Source: Bacillota bacterium (GTDB taxonomy: Bacteria > Bacillota > Clostridia > Lachnospirales > Lachnospiraceae). From it: DNA of 64,000 nucleotides. The notes beneath the pieces were generated by a model. That model searched no databases and had not been told where the DNA came from. It saw only the letters and a list, made by a program, of their open reading frames with translations. Of this stretch, positions 45,340 through 54,645 are shown in pieces. Each line of letters opens with the position of its first letter. Position 1 is the stretch's first letter. The translations under genes and the position numbers were made by a program. The stretch lies in assembly GCA_023435645.1 (NCBI GenBank), contig JAEYRK010000082.1:1-64000 (forward strand), given 5' to 3'.

Positions 45340-46023
45340 TTATTTCCCATCAAGCTCAAAGGGCTTTAGGAATTTTTCTACTTCCACCATTTTCATTTTC
45401 TCATCCATGGTCTCTACCTTTGCAAACACCCATCCCTTTACACGCTCAGGATCTACTCCTGCTGCTAGGAAGGGCTGCGGATCAAGAACAAATACGATAT
45501 CCTTATCATTCTTCGACATATCCTTTGCCCATTCAAACATATTACCATTCCTTAGGTCTACACCGAAATGATCCATTGCCGAATGGTACTTGATCACTTC
45601 CCGATGCTTCCGTACAATCAGCTCATAGGAGGCAATCGGTGTGAGATCCACTTCATCGGCTGTACTATAATTACTAAGCTCCGTACCGACGATAATTTTA
45701 TCACCTTCCAGCATACCTGCAGGAAGCTTACTTACATCAAGACCGGCATCAAGGAAGGGCTGTGCATTTACTACCAGAAGTACATCATAGGGCTGACTCC
45801 TGGTAAAATCCCAGCTCCAAACAAAGCTTGCTTCCTCATCCGGGGAGGTCAGGGACCAGCCACCGTATGTCATATTCTCGCCCGTATGCTCCTTGGCAAT
45901 ATCCAGTACCTGTTCAAAGGAAGCAATGGAGCGATCTCCAATGACATCCAGGAAACTGTTACAAGCGGTTAAACCAAGTATTGCTGTTATTATTATAACT
46001 GTAAGTGCTATTTTATTTCTCAT
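45340..46023 (-). CDS. Lipoprotein with an internal duplication, copper operon
   Basis: A 227-aa protein with a lipobox (signal segment 5-20, then LTAC with Cys21), so it is anchored outside the membrane. The mature part contains two similar units, VLLVVNAQPFLDAGLDVSKL (about 81-100) and IVFVLDPQPFLAAGVDPERV (about 177-196), each preceded by a Trp-rich strand. There are no clusters of Cys, His or Met that would mark a copper site. The gene sits between copA and copZ with 60 and 79 bp gaps, so it probably belongs to the metal response. I do not recognise the family. Confidence 0.8.
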   Translation of the reverse strand: MRNKIALTVIIITAILGLTACNSFLDVIGDRSIASFEQVLDIAKEHTGENMTYGGWSLTSPDEEASFVWSWDFTRSQPYDVLLVVNAQPFLDAGLDVSKLPAGMLEGDKIIVGTELSNYSTADEVDLTPIASYELIVRKHREVIKYHSAMDHFGVDLRNGNMFEWAKDMSKNDKDIVFVLDPQPFLAAGVDPERVKGWVFAKVETMDEKMKMVEVEKFLKPFELDGK

Positions 46024-46083
46024 GGATTATACCATCCTTATCAGCTGACATTACTTTTTACAATGATACTTCATTTCGCTCTC

Positions 46084-48549
46084 TTAATGGTAAGGGCGAA
46101 ATCTCTTAAGACGTAATGCATTAGAAACAACGGATACGGAACTGAAGGCCATTGCTGCAGCAGCAAACATCGGGTTGAGCAGAGGTCCTCCGAAGAGGTA
46201 TAGGATTCCGGCTGCTAATGGGATACCGGCAACATTATATCCAAAGGCCCAGAATAGGTTCTGCTTAATATTTCGAATGGTGCTCTTACTTAAATGAATT
46301 GCTGTTGGAACATCCATCAGATCACTTCTCATCAGGACAATATCCGCTGATTCCATCGCCACATCTGTTCCTGAACCGATAGCGATACCGATATCTGCTT
46401 GAGCCAATGCCGGTGCATCATTAATTCCATCCCCGACCATGCAGACCTTTTTTCCTTCTGCCTGTAGCTTCTTTACCTCATTGGATTTATCCTGTGGAAG
46501 TACCTCCGCAAGGATTCGGTCAATCCCAACCTGCTTCGCAATCGCTTCGGCAGTCTTACGGTTATCTCCGGTAATCATCGCCACCTCGATGCCCATTCCC
46601 TGCAGCTTCTTGATTGCCTTGGTGCTGCTTTCCTTTAAGACATCGGCAACTGCGATGATACCGGCAATCCGGTCATCCAGAGCCACATACATCGGGGTCT
46701 TTCCTTCTCCGGCCAACCGATCGGCAGTGGCTTGTAGCTCCTGTAAGGATATTCTTCTCTCCTCCATAAGCTTTCTATTGCCGATTAGCACCTGGGACTG
46801 ATTGATGCTTACTTCAATTCCCTGGCCCGGTATGGCCTCAAAATTCTCAACCTTAAGGAACTCCAGTTTTTCCTTCTCTGCTCCTCTGACAATCGCTTCA
46901 CCGAGGGGATGCTCAGAGCCCTTCTCACCGGAGGCAGCCAGAGAGAGCAGCTCTTCCCTGGTGATGCCCGGAACAGTAATGATATCGGTAACCTCAGGCT
47001 TACCCTCTGTTATGGTCCCTGTCTTATCGAATACAATGGTGTTAATCTTATGGGCCGTCTCCAATGCTTCTCCACCCTTGATTAAAATTCCGTTCTCTGC
47101 CCCTTTCCCGGTACCAACCATGATAGCAGTCGGTGTCGCCAGACCAAGCGCACAGGGGCAGGCTATTACAAGCACGGAGATGAAAATCGTCAAGGAGAAG
47201 GCCAGACTATGTCCGGTGAGAAACCAAGCAAGGAATGCTAGGATAGCGATTACTACCACTACAGGTACAAAGTAACCGGATACGATATCAGCCATCTGAG
47301 CGATCGGAGCCTTATTGCCCTGCGCATCCTCCACCAGCTTGATAATCTGAGCAAGGGCGGTATCACTCCCTACCTTCGTTGCCTGAAAGGTGATCATACC
47401 ATTCTTATTGATACTGGCGGCATATACCTTATCTCCGGGCTTCTTATCTACCGGCATGCTTTCACCTGTAAGCATGGCTTCATCAATGGAGGTCATGCCC
47501 TCCAGTACCACACCGTCCACTGGGATCTTTTCTCCGGGTCTTACCAGGATGATATCCCCTATTTCTACTTCATCAATCGGAACCTCAAGCTCTTTTCCTT
47601 CTTGAAGCACGATTGCAGTCTTCGGGGTGAGTCCCATCAGCTTTTTGATTGCCTCCGAAGTCCTTCCTTTAGAAACTGCTTCAAAGGATTTGCCCAACAT
47701 AATGAGGGTAATAATTACACCGGCTGTCTCATAATAGAGTCCTTCTACGGCCGCAAACTCCCCGTTGGCTATTCGATAGGTGTTATATGCACTGAATAAG
47801 ACTGCCGCAGAGGTTCCGATTGCCACCAGTGTATCCATGTTCGGACTCTTCTGTAGCAAGGCTTTAAAACCTGTGGTATAGAAGCGATAGCCTGCCAGAA
47901 GGATCGGAATCGTCAATGCTATCTGTAAGAAAGCGAACCTTAAGGGAAATACCATCGGATCAAAGATAAATGGGACCTGGAAGGGCCACCAGGAAACCAT
48001 CGGTGTCATTGCAAAATAAAGCAGTGGTAGAGCGAAGGTGGCTGAGACAATAAACTTAATCCATAGAGTCCTAACTTCCTTTTGCTTTCTTAACCGATCC
48101 TCATCCACAGCTTCCTTTCTCTCAATCTCAAGCGCCTTATAACCGAGCTTTTCAATCACCTGCTTGATCCCTGAGAGGCGGAGCACCTGGGGGTCATATT
48201 CCACCATAGCCTTCTCCGTGGCAAGATTAACGGTAGCCCTAATCACACCCTCCTGCTTATTTAAGGATTTTTCAATTCTTTGGGAACAGGCTGCACAGGT
48301 CATACCACCGATCGGGATGGTGACATGGTTCGGCTTCATTTCTTCTATTACGCCATATCCAAGCTTTTCGATTGCTTCTTTGATGGCAGTATGAGTAATT
48401 TTCTCTTCCTCGTATTCAATAACTAATTTCTCTGTGGCGAAATTAACATTTGCATTCTCCACTCCAATTTGCTTCGATACGACCTTCTGAACCCGCTGTG
48501 CACAGGCTGCACAGGTCATGCCGCTTAGCTTGATTGTTTCCTTCCTCAT
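46084..48549 (-). CDS. copA: Copper-exporting P1B-type ATPase
   Basis: Pumps Cu(I) out of the cytoplasm. The 821-aa protein has two HMA domains (Cys13/Cys16 and Cys85/Cys88, both GMTCAAC), the CPC motif in VLVIACPCALGLATPT (about 465), the phosphorylation site FDKTGTITEGKP (about 509), the HP locus (SEHPLGEAI), GDNRKTA, and GDGINDAPALA. CPC with these motifs is specific for monovalent copper/silver transport. It is followed by the lipoprotein and copZ. Confidence 0.97.
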   Translation of the reverse strand: MRKETIKLSGMTCAACAQRVQKVVSKQIGVENANVNFATEKLVIEYEEEKITHTAIKEAIEKLGYGVIEEMKPNHVTIPIGGMTCAACSQRIEKSLNKQEGVIRATVNLATEKAMVEYDPQVLRLSGIKQVIEKLGYKALEIERKEAVDEDRLRKQKEVRTLWIKFIVSATFALPLLYFAMTPMVSWWPFQVPFIFDPMVFPLRFAFLQIALTIPILLAGYRFYTTGFKALLQKSPNMDTLVAIGTSAAVLFSAYNTYRIANGEFAAVEGLYYETAGVIITLIMLGKSFEAVSKGRTSEAIKKLMGLTPKTAIVLQEGKELEVPIDEVEIGDIILVRPGEKIPVDGVVLEGMTSIDEAMLTGESMPVDKKPGDKVYAASINKNGMITFQATKVGSDTALAQIIKLVEDAQGNKAPIAQMADIVSGYFVPVVVVIAILAFLAWFLTGHSLAFSLTIFISVLVIACPCALGLATPTAIMVGTGKGAENGILIKGGEALETAHKINTIVFDKTGTITEGKPEVTDIITVPGITREELLSLAASGEKGSEHPLGEAIVRGAEKEKLEFLKVENFEAIPGQGIEVSINQSQVLIGNRKLMEERRISLQELQATADRLAGEGKTPMYVALDDRIAGIIAVADVLKESSTKAIKKLQGMGIEVAMITGDNRKTAEAIAKQVGIDRILAEVLPQDKSNEVKKLQAEGKKVCMVGDGINDAPALAQADIGIAIGSGTDVAMESADIVLMRSDLMDVPTAIHLSKSTIRNIKQNLFWAFGYNVAGIPLAAGILYLFGGPLLNPMFAAAAMAFSSVSVVSNALRLKRFRPYH

Positions 48550-48593
48550 ACCAATTCAGTCCTTCCTGAATGCTTTAATCTATGTTTTCGTGT

Positions 48594-49094
48594 TTACTTC
48601 CAGTTTTGAAAGATTACGGATGCCTGCGTTAAAAATTCCTTTGGAATAGTGATAAATTCACCCTCCACGGTTATGTTTTCGTCGGTAATGGGAACCGGAT
48701 TGCAGCCGCCCCTGGTCACCTCCACAGCATCCATGCCGAACCGGTTACCGCAGTTCTGACAGACCAGCTCGTTATCCTCCTGCTCATAATATCCTCGTCC
48801 GGAGTTGTAGCATACCTGACAGGTATTAAAAGCGGTTCTGATAGTTCCGTCTGATGCCTTCAGGGCGATGACCTCCAGCTTCGTCCCATTCATAATAGCC
48901 GGATAAAAGGTCGCATTCTCTGTAATACTACTGATTGGGATTACGATATCCGCATCCTCTACGGTCTTGATCTGATCTGATTGATTGCTATTCCCATTAT
49001 CCGAACCGTTTGGGAATACAATATAAACAGCTGCTGTCAGGATCAGGAGTGCTGCTGCTATTATGATAAGTCGCCTTGATTTTTTGCTTTTCAT
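48594..49094 (-). CDS. DUF2318 (FtrD-like) domain protein
   Basis: A 166-aa protein with an N-terminal signal/anchor segment (about 8-26) and an extracytoplasmic DUF2318 domain. Four cysteines in two CxxC motifs (CQVCYNSGRGYYEQ, then CQNCGNRF) and a fifth in RGGCNPVPI match the family, which is tied to iron or copper transport and is proposed to bind a metal or Fe-S centre. It is the first gene after the CsoR-type operator. The ATG follows AAGGAGAAATAATAAG. Confidence 0.85.
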   Translation of the reverse strand: MKSKKSRRLIIIAAALLILTAAVYIVFPNGSDNGNSNQSDQIKTVEDADIVIPISSITENATFYPAIMNGTKLEVIALKASDGTIRTAFNTCQVCYNSGRGYYEQEDNELVCQNCGNRFGMDAVEVTRGGCNPVPITDENITVEGEFITIPKEFLTQASVIFQNWK

Positions 49095-49144
49095 CTTATT
49101 ATTTCTCCTTGTTTATATTTTACACCTGAAACCCATATATCCTT

Positions 49145-49224
49145 CCCTTATACCCTTATACCCTTATACTCTTATACTCTTATACTCTTATACTCTTATA
49201 CCCTTATACTCTTATACTCTTATT
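49145..49224. repeat. 8-bp tandem repeat array, CYCTTATA unit
   Basis: Ten copies in perfect 8-bp register, alternating between CCCTTATA and CTCTTATA; further degenerate copies continue toward the operator at 49243. It lies in the 5' untranslated leader of the copper operon. Confidence 0.97.
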
Positions 49225-49242
49225 ATATCCTCTTGTACCCCT

Positions 49243-49259
49243 ATACCCCCGTGGGGTAT
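49243..49259. promoter_or_regulatory. CsoR-type copper operator
   Basis: ATACCCCCGTGGGGTAT is a 17-bp dyad matching the CsoR operators of Firmicutes copZA genes (TACCC...GGGTA). It lies just downstream of the predicted -10 box, so CsoR would block transcription when copper is low. No csoR gene is in the window. Confidence 0.85.
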
Positions 49260-49272
49260 CCCTGATGTAATC

Positions 49273-49301
49273 ATCATAGTATATGCTGCTTGTTATGTCA
49301 A
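49273..49301 (-). promoter_or_regulatory. Sigma-A promoter of the copper operon
   Basis: TTGACA at 49296-49301, 17-bp spacer, TATGAT at 49273-49278. Transcription would start near 49266 and run through the operator and the 8-bp repeats into the DUF2318 gene. Confidence 0.8.
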
Positions 49302-49385
49302 TATAAATTTCTTTCGTATCGTAGTGAACGGACTCTCCGATGTCTCCTATGTCATCGACCGGTCACAACAGCAGCAGCCGGGGTG

Positions 49386-50756
49386 TTATGGATGCTCCAA
49401 ATCATCCACTACGGTTATTTGGCTACGGATCATCCCCATCCAGCAGGAATAGGGGAAGGTACCGCTTTCCGTAGGTGTAAACTCGATCACATTGTCACCG
49501 GGCTGAAAATCATAGGAAATACCGTATTTTTGAATGATGATGCTGTAATTGCATCCGTTGATCTTATTTTGATCCGCTTTCATAATCCATCTTACGGGAA
49601 TGCCCTTCTGAACGATAATCGGCTGGTAACGGCCAGAGTCCAGGATTGTGGTAACCGTCTGCATTCCGTCTTTTATTACGGCCGCCTTACCGCTTTGTGA
49701 AGCCTTGCTGTTGTTACCACTGCCTGTCACAGAGAGTGGACGAAAGCCCGACAAACTGCTACCGTTCTGAAACATGAATACGCCCATGAGCAATATTAAA
49801 ATAGCTCCTGCCATCCTCATCCTATGGGCCAATGTTCGGTTCAGGAGGGAGCAGATTGCACCAAAGGTAAGCATCAGAGGTACGGTACCGATGCTGAATA
49901 GGAACATGGACATCGCACCCCGGAACGGACTTCCGGTAGACAGTGCATAAATCTGCATGGCCTGTAACGGACCACAGGGCATTAGCCCATTTAGAATTCC
50001 GACATAGATCGGGTTGTTACTCCTCTTCCTTGCATTGATTTTGCGTGCGATGACCTTCGGTATTCTGGGATTAAATTTTCTTAGGAAGGGAAAGGCATTC
50101 AAAAGATTTAGCCCCATGATCAGCATAAGGACCCCTGTAATCATCTGCACCATTCCCTTAAGGCTTCCGGAAAAGCTAAGGACCGATCCAAGGGCACCAA
50201 CGATTCCTCCGATCACGGTATAGGAGATTACCCGGCCAAGATTATATAACGCACTGGGTCTTAGGGCAGTAAGCCTGCCTGCTGCAGCAACGGTCTTCTG
50301 CTTCGGTACACATTGGGTTAGGCAGATACCGCCGCACATCGCGATACAGTGGACAGAGGTTAGGACACCGATGAGTAACAGCATTCCATAACCCATTCCC
50401 TCCTTCGCCAGGGGGAAGCGATTGAAGATTTGAAATAATCCAAATCGTCTGGCTATCATATAGACAGCAAATATTATTACTGCGATACCAATCAGGTTGG
50501 TAATATCAAGCTTACTATGACTACCTTCCGGCTGTGGTCTCTTAATTCTGTAATCCAATGCTTCGATTGACTGCTCAATTTGCTCCAAAGTAATGATCTT
50601 CGGCTGATAGGTAACGATGGCATACCCCTTCCCATAGCTTACCTCCACCATCTCTATCCCCGGTAGATTAGAAAGCCTATGGTGTAGCCTGTTTTCACAG
50701 CTCACACAGGTCATTCCCTCAATCAGGATCGTCTTTTTGATTATTCCGGCTGTCAT
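49386..50756 (-). CDS. HMA-TauE/SafE-cupredoxin fusion protein
   Basis: A 456-aa membrane protein of three parts. Residues 1-75 are an HMA copper domain (GMTCVSCENRL, Cys17 and Cys20). Residues 85-345 are six or so membrane segments of the TauE/SafE-DsbD-like type, with HCIAMCGGICLTQC and GLMPCGPLQAMQ, motifs seen in copper-linked members. Residues 360-456 are an extracytoplasmic cupredoxin-like domain with a GTFPYSCWMGM copper-ligand end. It may move copper or electrons across the membrane to an outer copper site. The ATG follows AAGGAGGAGCAA. Confidence 0.88.
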   Translation of the reverse strand: MTAGIIKKTILIEGMTCVSCENRLHHRLSNLPGIEMVEVSYGKGYAIVTYQPKIITLEQIEQSIEALDYRIKRPQPEGSHSKLDITNLIGIAVIIFAVYMIARRFGLFQIFNRFPLAKEGMGYGMLLLIGVLTSVHCIAMCGGICLTQCVPKQKTVAAAGRLTALRPSALYNLGRVISYTVIGGIVGALGSVLSFSGSLKGMVQMITGVLMLIMGLNLLNAFPFLRKFNPRIPKVIARKINARKRSNNPIYVGILNGLMPCGPLQAMQIYALSTGSPFRGAMSMFLFSIGTVPLMLTFGAICSLLNRTLAHRMRMAGAILILLMGVFMFQNGSSLSGFRPLSVTGSGNNSKASQSGKAAVIKDGMQTVTTILDSGRYQPIIVQKGIPVRWIMKADQNKINGCNYSIIIQKYGISYDFQPGDNVIEFTPTESGTFPYSCWMGMIRSQITVVDDLEHP

Positions 50757-50968
50757 TTGCTCCTCCTTATACTCCCAGTCTCACACTTCCTGTCACATTC
50801 ACCCTGTCTCTTATTATCTATCCCATTGTTCTCTCATTCTTTAAATTCAACTGATCAATTCTATCCTTCCTACTCCTTTTGAACTCATTCCCTAAAAGCC
50901 TATCATCCTCTTGTGACGATAATATGGAGAATTTCTTGGAGTGAAAAAAGTTCATCGACTGTAAAAGA

Positions 50969-50994
50969 AGACTGTCACCAAAAGGCGACAGTCT
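50969..50994 (-). terminator. Terminator after gdhA
   Basis: An AGACTGTC/GACAGTCT stem with a short loop, followed by TCTTTTAC on the minus strand, 30 bp past the gdhA stop. The rest of 50757-51023 shows nothing more. Confidence 0.7.
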
Positions 50995-51023
50995 CATTTG
51001 ATTTATGTATAGGGTTGTAGCTT

Positions 51024-52358
51024 TTACCAGATGCCCTGAGCCATCATAGCGGTTGCAACCTTTTCAAAACCAGCAATATTCGCACCTACCACATAATTAC
51101 CCGGTGCCTGATATCTCTTGGCAGCATCGTCCATATTGCGGAAAATGTTAACCATGATCTGCTTTAGCTTTGCATCAACCTCTTCGAAGCTCCAGCTCAG
51201 TCTCTCGCTGTTCTGTGTCATTTCAAGTGCAGATGTAGCGACTCCACCGGCATTTGCTGCCTTACCGGGTGCAAATAATACTCCCTTGTGTAATAAGTAC
51301 TCGGTAGCTTCCAAAGTAGTAGGCATATTAGCACCTTCCGCTACCGCGAAGCAGCCATTGGCTACCAGAGCCTTCGCATCTTCAATTAGAAGCTCATTCT
51401 GTGTAGCACAGGGAAGAGCAATATCACATTTCACAGTCCATACACCTCTACCCTCATGGTACTCGGAATTCGGTCTGTATTTCTTGTACTCAGTAAGTCT
51501 TGCACGCTTCACTTCCTTGATTTCCTTTAGAGCTGCAACATCAATGCCGTCCGGATCATAAACCCAGCCATTAGAATCACTGCAGGTAACACACTTCGCA
51601 CCTAACTGATGTGCCTTCTGGATGGCATAGATTGCCACATTACCGGAACCGGATACTGTAGCGATCTTGCCCTTAATGTCCTTCCCATTGCACTTTAACA
51701 TCTCTTCAACAAGATATAATAAACCATAACCGGTAGCTTCGGTTCTGGCAAGGGATCCACCGTAGGTTAAGCCCTTCCCGGTTAATACGCCTTCATAGGT
51801 GCCCTTAATCTTTTTGAACTGACCATACATATAACCGATTTCTCTTGCGCCGGTACCGATATCACCTGCAGGAACATCCACATCTGCTCCAATATATTTA
51901 TAAAGCTCTGTAATAAAGCTTGTACAGAAAGCCAATACTTCACGGTCTGACTTGCCCTTAGGATCAAAGTCGGAACCACCCTTGCCGCCGCCAATCGGAA
52001 GACCGGTCAGGGAATTCTTAAAGATCTGCTCAAAGCCTAAGAACTTAATGATACCTAGGTTAACTGACGGGTGAAGACGTAAGCCACCTTTGTAGGGTCC
52101 GATTGCATTGTTGAACTGTACGCGGTAACCGGTATTCACCTGTACCTTACCACTGTCATCCACCCAGGGGACCCTGAATTTAATCTGTCTGTCCGGCTCT
52201 ACAAGTCTCTCAAGAAGCGCTTCTCTTCTAAACTTCTCTTCATTGGCATCTACCACTGCTCTCAAAGACTCCAGAACCTCCTTGACCGCCTGATGGAATT
52301 CCGGTTCGGCCGGGTTCTTTTTCACCACTAACTCGATAACCTCATCTACATATCCCAT
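51024..52358 (-). CDS. gdhA: Glutamate dehydrogenase, hexameric NADP type
   Basis: Converts 2-oxoglutarate and ammonium to glutamate. The 444-aa length and the motifs NAIGPYKGGLRLHPSVN, TGLPIGGGKGGSDFDPKGKSD with catalytic lysines, VPAGDIGTGAREIGYMYGQ and the nucleotide site VSGSGNVAIYAIQKA are those of the GdhA subfamily used for ammonium assimilation. The cofactor cannot be fixed from sequence reading alone. It stands alone with its own promoter and terminator. Confidence 0.96.
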   Translation of the reverse strand: MGYVDEVIELVVKKNPAEPEFHQAVKEVLESLRAVVDANEEKFRREALLERLVEPDRQIKFRVPWVDDSGKVQVNTGYRVQFNNAIGPYKGGLRLHPSVNLGIIKFLGFEQIFKNSLTGLPIGGGKGGSDFDPKGKSDREVLAFCTSFITELYKYIGADVDVPAGDIGTGAREIGYMYGQFKKIKGTYEGVLTGKGLTYGGSLARTEATGYGLLYLVEEMLKCNGKDIKGKIATVSGSGNVAIYAIQKAHQLGAKCVTCSDSNGWVYDPDGIDVAALKEIKEVKRARLTEYKKYRPNSEYHEGRGVWTVKCDIALPCATQNELLIEDAKALVANGCFAVAEGANMPTTLEATEYLLHKGVLFAPGKAANAGGVATSALEMTQNSERLSWSFEEVDAKLKQIMVNIFRNMDDAAKRYQAPGNYVVGANIAGFEKVATAMMAQGIW

Positions 52359-52440
52359 AATTTAATCTCCTTTGATTAAAAATGATTACAAAAAAAAGGT
52401 GCACGAAAAAAACAAATGCCCCTTTGTATTTGCTTTTCTT

Positions 52441-52469
52441 ATTATATATGGCTTTTCCTTCCTATGCAA
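52441..52469 (-). promoter_or_regulatory. Sigma-A promoter of gdhA
   Basis: TTGCAT at 52464-52469, 17-bp spacer, TATAAT at 52441-52446, about 83 bp before the gdhA start. Confidence 0.8.
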
Positions 52470-52607
52470 GCACTTTTTTTAATATTCATTCATCTATAAC
52501 GAATAAATATAAATATTTGCCAATTATGCTCCTGATCTTCCTCATTACCGCTTCCTGAAATACAATACATACGATTCGATAAAATGGTATTCATTTCAAG
52601 AGGGATA

Positions 52608-52695
52608 TGCTATAATTCATGGATATAATGAATAGTGAGCAAGCAGAGTGTTTCCACTGAGCTTGCCAGTAATAGATAAATGCCTGCTACAGGCA
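52608..52695 (+). promoter_or_regulatory. Promoter and structured leader of rqcH
   Basis: An extended -10 (TGCTATAAT, 52608-52616) is followed by a leader with two hairpins: GCAAGC/GCTTGC enclosing AGTG/CACT (52639-52666) and TGCCTG-CTA-CAGGCA (52681-52695), the second just in front of the ribosome site GAGGAGG. The -35 is weak. Confidence 0.5.
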
Positions 52696-52713
52696 TGAGG
52701 AGGTTATATACCA

Positions 52714-54486
52714 ATGGCTTTGGATGGCATTGTAATTGCTAATGTAATAGAGGAACTGCGAACGACCCTGCTTGGGGGAAGAATTAATAAAATCGCTCAG
52801 CCGGAGAAGGATGAGCTGCTGCTGACCATTAAGGGTAATGCAAGGGAACCCTATAAGCTACTGCTTTCTGCCGGTGCGGGGCTACCCCTGATCTACCTGA
52901 CGGAGCAAAATAAGCCAAGTCCTATGACTGCTCCGAATTTCTGCATGCTGTTAAGAAAGCATTTAAACAGTGCTAAGCTTCTGGATATTACCCAGCCGGG
53001 TCTGGAGCGGATTGTTAATTTTAAGATAGAGCATATGGATGAGCTGGGTGATCTTAGAATCAAGTATCTGATTGTAGAGCTGATGGGTAAGCACAGCAAT
53101 ATTATCTTCTGCGACGAACACATGGTAATCATCGATAGCATCAAACGGATCAATCAATTTATCAGCTCTGTAAGGGAGGTGCTCCCCGGAAGAAATTATT
53201 TTATTCCTGAGACCACGGAGAAGCTGGATCCCCTAAAGCTTAGTTATGAGCGCTTTCAAGCCGCAGTAATCAGTAAGCCCTTGCCGATCGGGAAAGCACT
53301 CTATACCGGACTTACGGGAATCAGTCCGCTGATTGCAAATGAAATCTGCTGCAGGGCTTCCATTGATGCAGGGGAGTCCACTTCTGTCTTAAGTGAAACG
53401 ACGGGATATCACCTCTTTAGAACTCTGGAGCGACTGATGGAGGATGTGAAGGAAGACCGATTCCAGCCTAACATTGTAGTAAAGGAGGGAATTCCTGTAG
53501 AATTCTCCAGTGTCCCCTTATTCTGCTATGAGGGCTGTGAGGTAAGGAGCTTTCCCTCTGTTTCTGCCATGCTGGAGGCTTATTACGCCACGAAGAATAC
53601 AGTGACCAGAAATCGGCAGAAATCCGCTGATCTTAGAAGGATTGTAGCCAATGCTATAGACAGAGCCAGCAAAAAATATGATCTTCAGATCAAGCAGCTG
53701 AAGGATACACAGAAGCGGGATAAATTTAAAATCTATGGGGAGTTGATTACTACTTATGGATATACCCTAGAGCCCGGAGCCGGGGAGCTTATTGCCATAA
53801 ATTATTATGACAATGAGGAAATCACGATCCCCTTGGATCCCACAATGACACCGATGGAGAATGCGAAGCTTTATTTTGAGAAGTATGCCAAGCTGAAACG
53901 AACCTACGAGGCTCTGTCTTCCCTGATCAAAGAAACCGAAGAGGAGCTGGCTCATCTGGATTCTATCCGTACCGCACTGGATATTGCTTCAGATGAGAAT
54001 GACTTTACGGAGCTTAAGAGAGAATTGATGGAGTTTGGTTATATGAAACGGAAGCACCTGAGCCGGACAGGTAAGCCGGACCAAAAAAACTGCTCCAAGA
54101 AATCTACACCAAAGAGCAAGCCGCTGCACTATCTCTCCTCCGATGGCTTCCATATGTATGTCGGTAAGAACAACTTCCAGAATGATGAGCTCACCTTCCA
54201 ATTGGCCGAGGGCGGGGACTGGTGGTTTCATGCAAAGAAGCTACCCGGCTCCCATGTCATCGTAAAGGCCGGCGGAGCCGAGCTGCCTGATCGGACCTTT
54301 GAGGAGGCAGGCCGTCTGGCTGCCCATTATTCCGGTGCGAAGGATGCGGATAAGGTAGAGATAGATTATACCCTGCGCAAGAATGTTAAGAAGCCTGCCG
54401 GCGGTAAGCCAGGCTTTGTGGTGTATTATACGAATTACTCCATGCTGTCCGGAACAGATATTTCCGGGATTACACAAATCAACTAA
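52714..54486 (+). CDS. rqcH: Ribosome quality control protein RqcH, NFACT family
   Basis: RqcH binds stalled 50S-peptidyl-tRNA and directs alanine tailing of the trapped peptide. The 590-aa protein has the NFACT-N domain (MALDGIVIANVIEELRTTLLGGRI, then MLLRKHL), HhH and coiled-coil regions (about 300-440) and the C-terminal NFACT-R domain (GDWWFHAKKLPGSHVIVK). The N-terminal DR motif of B. subtilis RqcH is not identical here. Older annotation calls such proteins fibronectin-binding protein A. The ATG follows AGGAGG. Confidence 0.93.
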   Translation: MALDGIVIANVIEELRTTLLGGRINKIAQPEKDELLLTIKGNAREPYKLLLSAGAGLPLIYLTEQNKPSPMTAPNFCMLLRKHLNSAKLLDITQPGLERIVNFKIEHMDELGDLRIKYLIVELMGKHSNIIFCDEHMVIIDSIKRINQFISSVREVLPGRNYFIPETTEKLDPLKLSYERFQAAVISKPLPIGKALYTGLTGISPLIANEICCRASIDAGESTSVLSETTGYHLFRTLERLMEDVKEDRFQPNIVVKEGIPVEFSSVPLFCYEGCEVRSFPSVSAMLEAYYATKNTVTRNRQKSADLRRIVANAIDRASKKYDLQIKQLKDTQKRDKFKIYGELITTYGYTLEPGAGELIAINYYDNEEITIPLDPTMTPMENAKLYFEKYAKLKRTYEALSSLIKETEEELAHLDSIRTALDIASDENDFTELKRELMEFGYMKRKHLSRTGKPDQKNCSKKSTPKSKPLHYLSSDGFHMYVGKNNFQNDELTFQLAEGGDWWFHAKKLPGSHVIVKAGGAELPDRTFEEAGRLAAHYSGAKDADKVEIDYTLRKNVKKPAGGKPGFVVYYTNYSMLSGTDISGITQIN

Positions 54487-54645
54487 GTCATTCTCATCAT
54501 TGGCCGATGATGCTGTAAGTATCCAGCAGGAAGATCCATAAGAGCGAGAATTCTATGGATTCCCTATCAATCCAGGGATTATGGGAAGACAAAAAAGAAA
54601 TAGAAAGGAGCGGTACCGGCCAAGGAGCGGTACGGGGTAACACAT

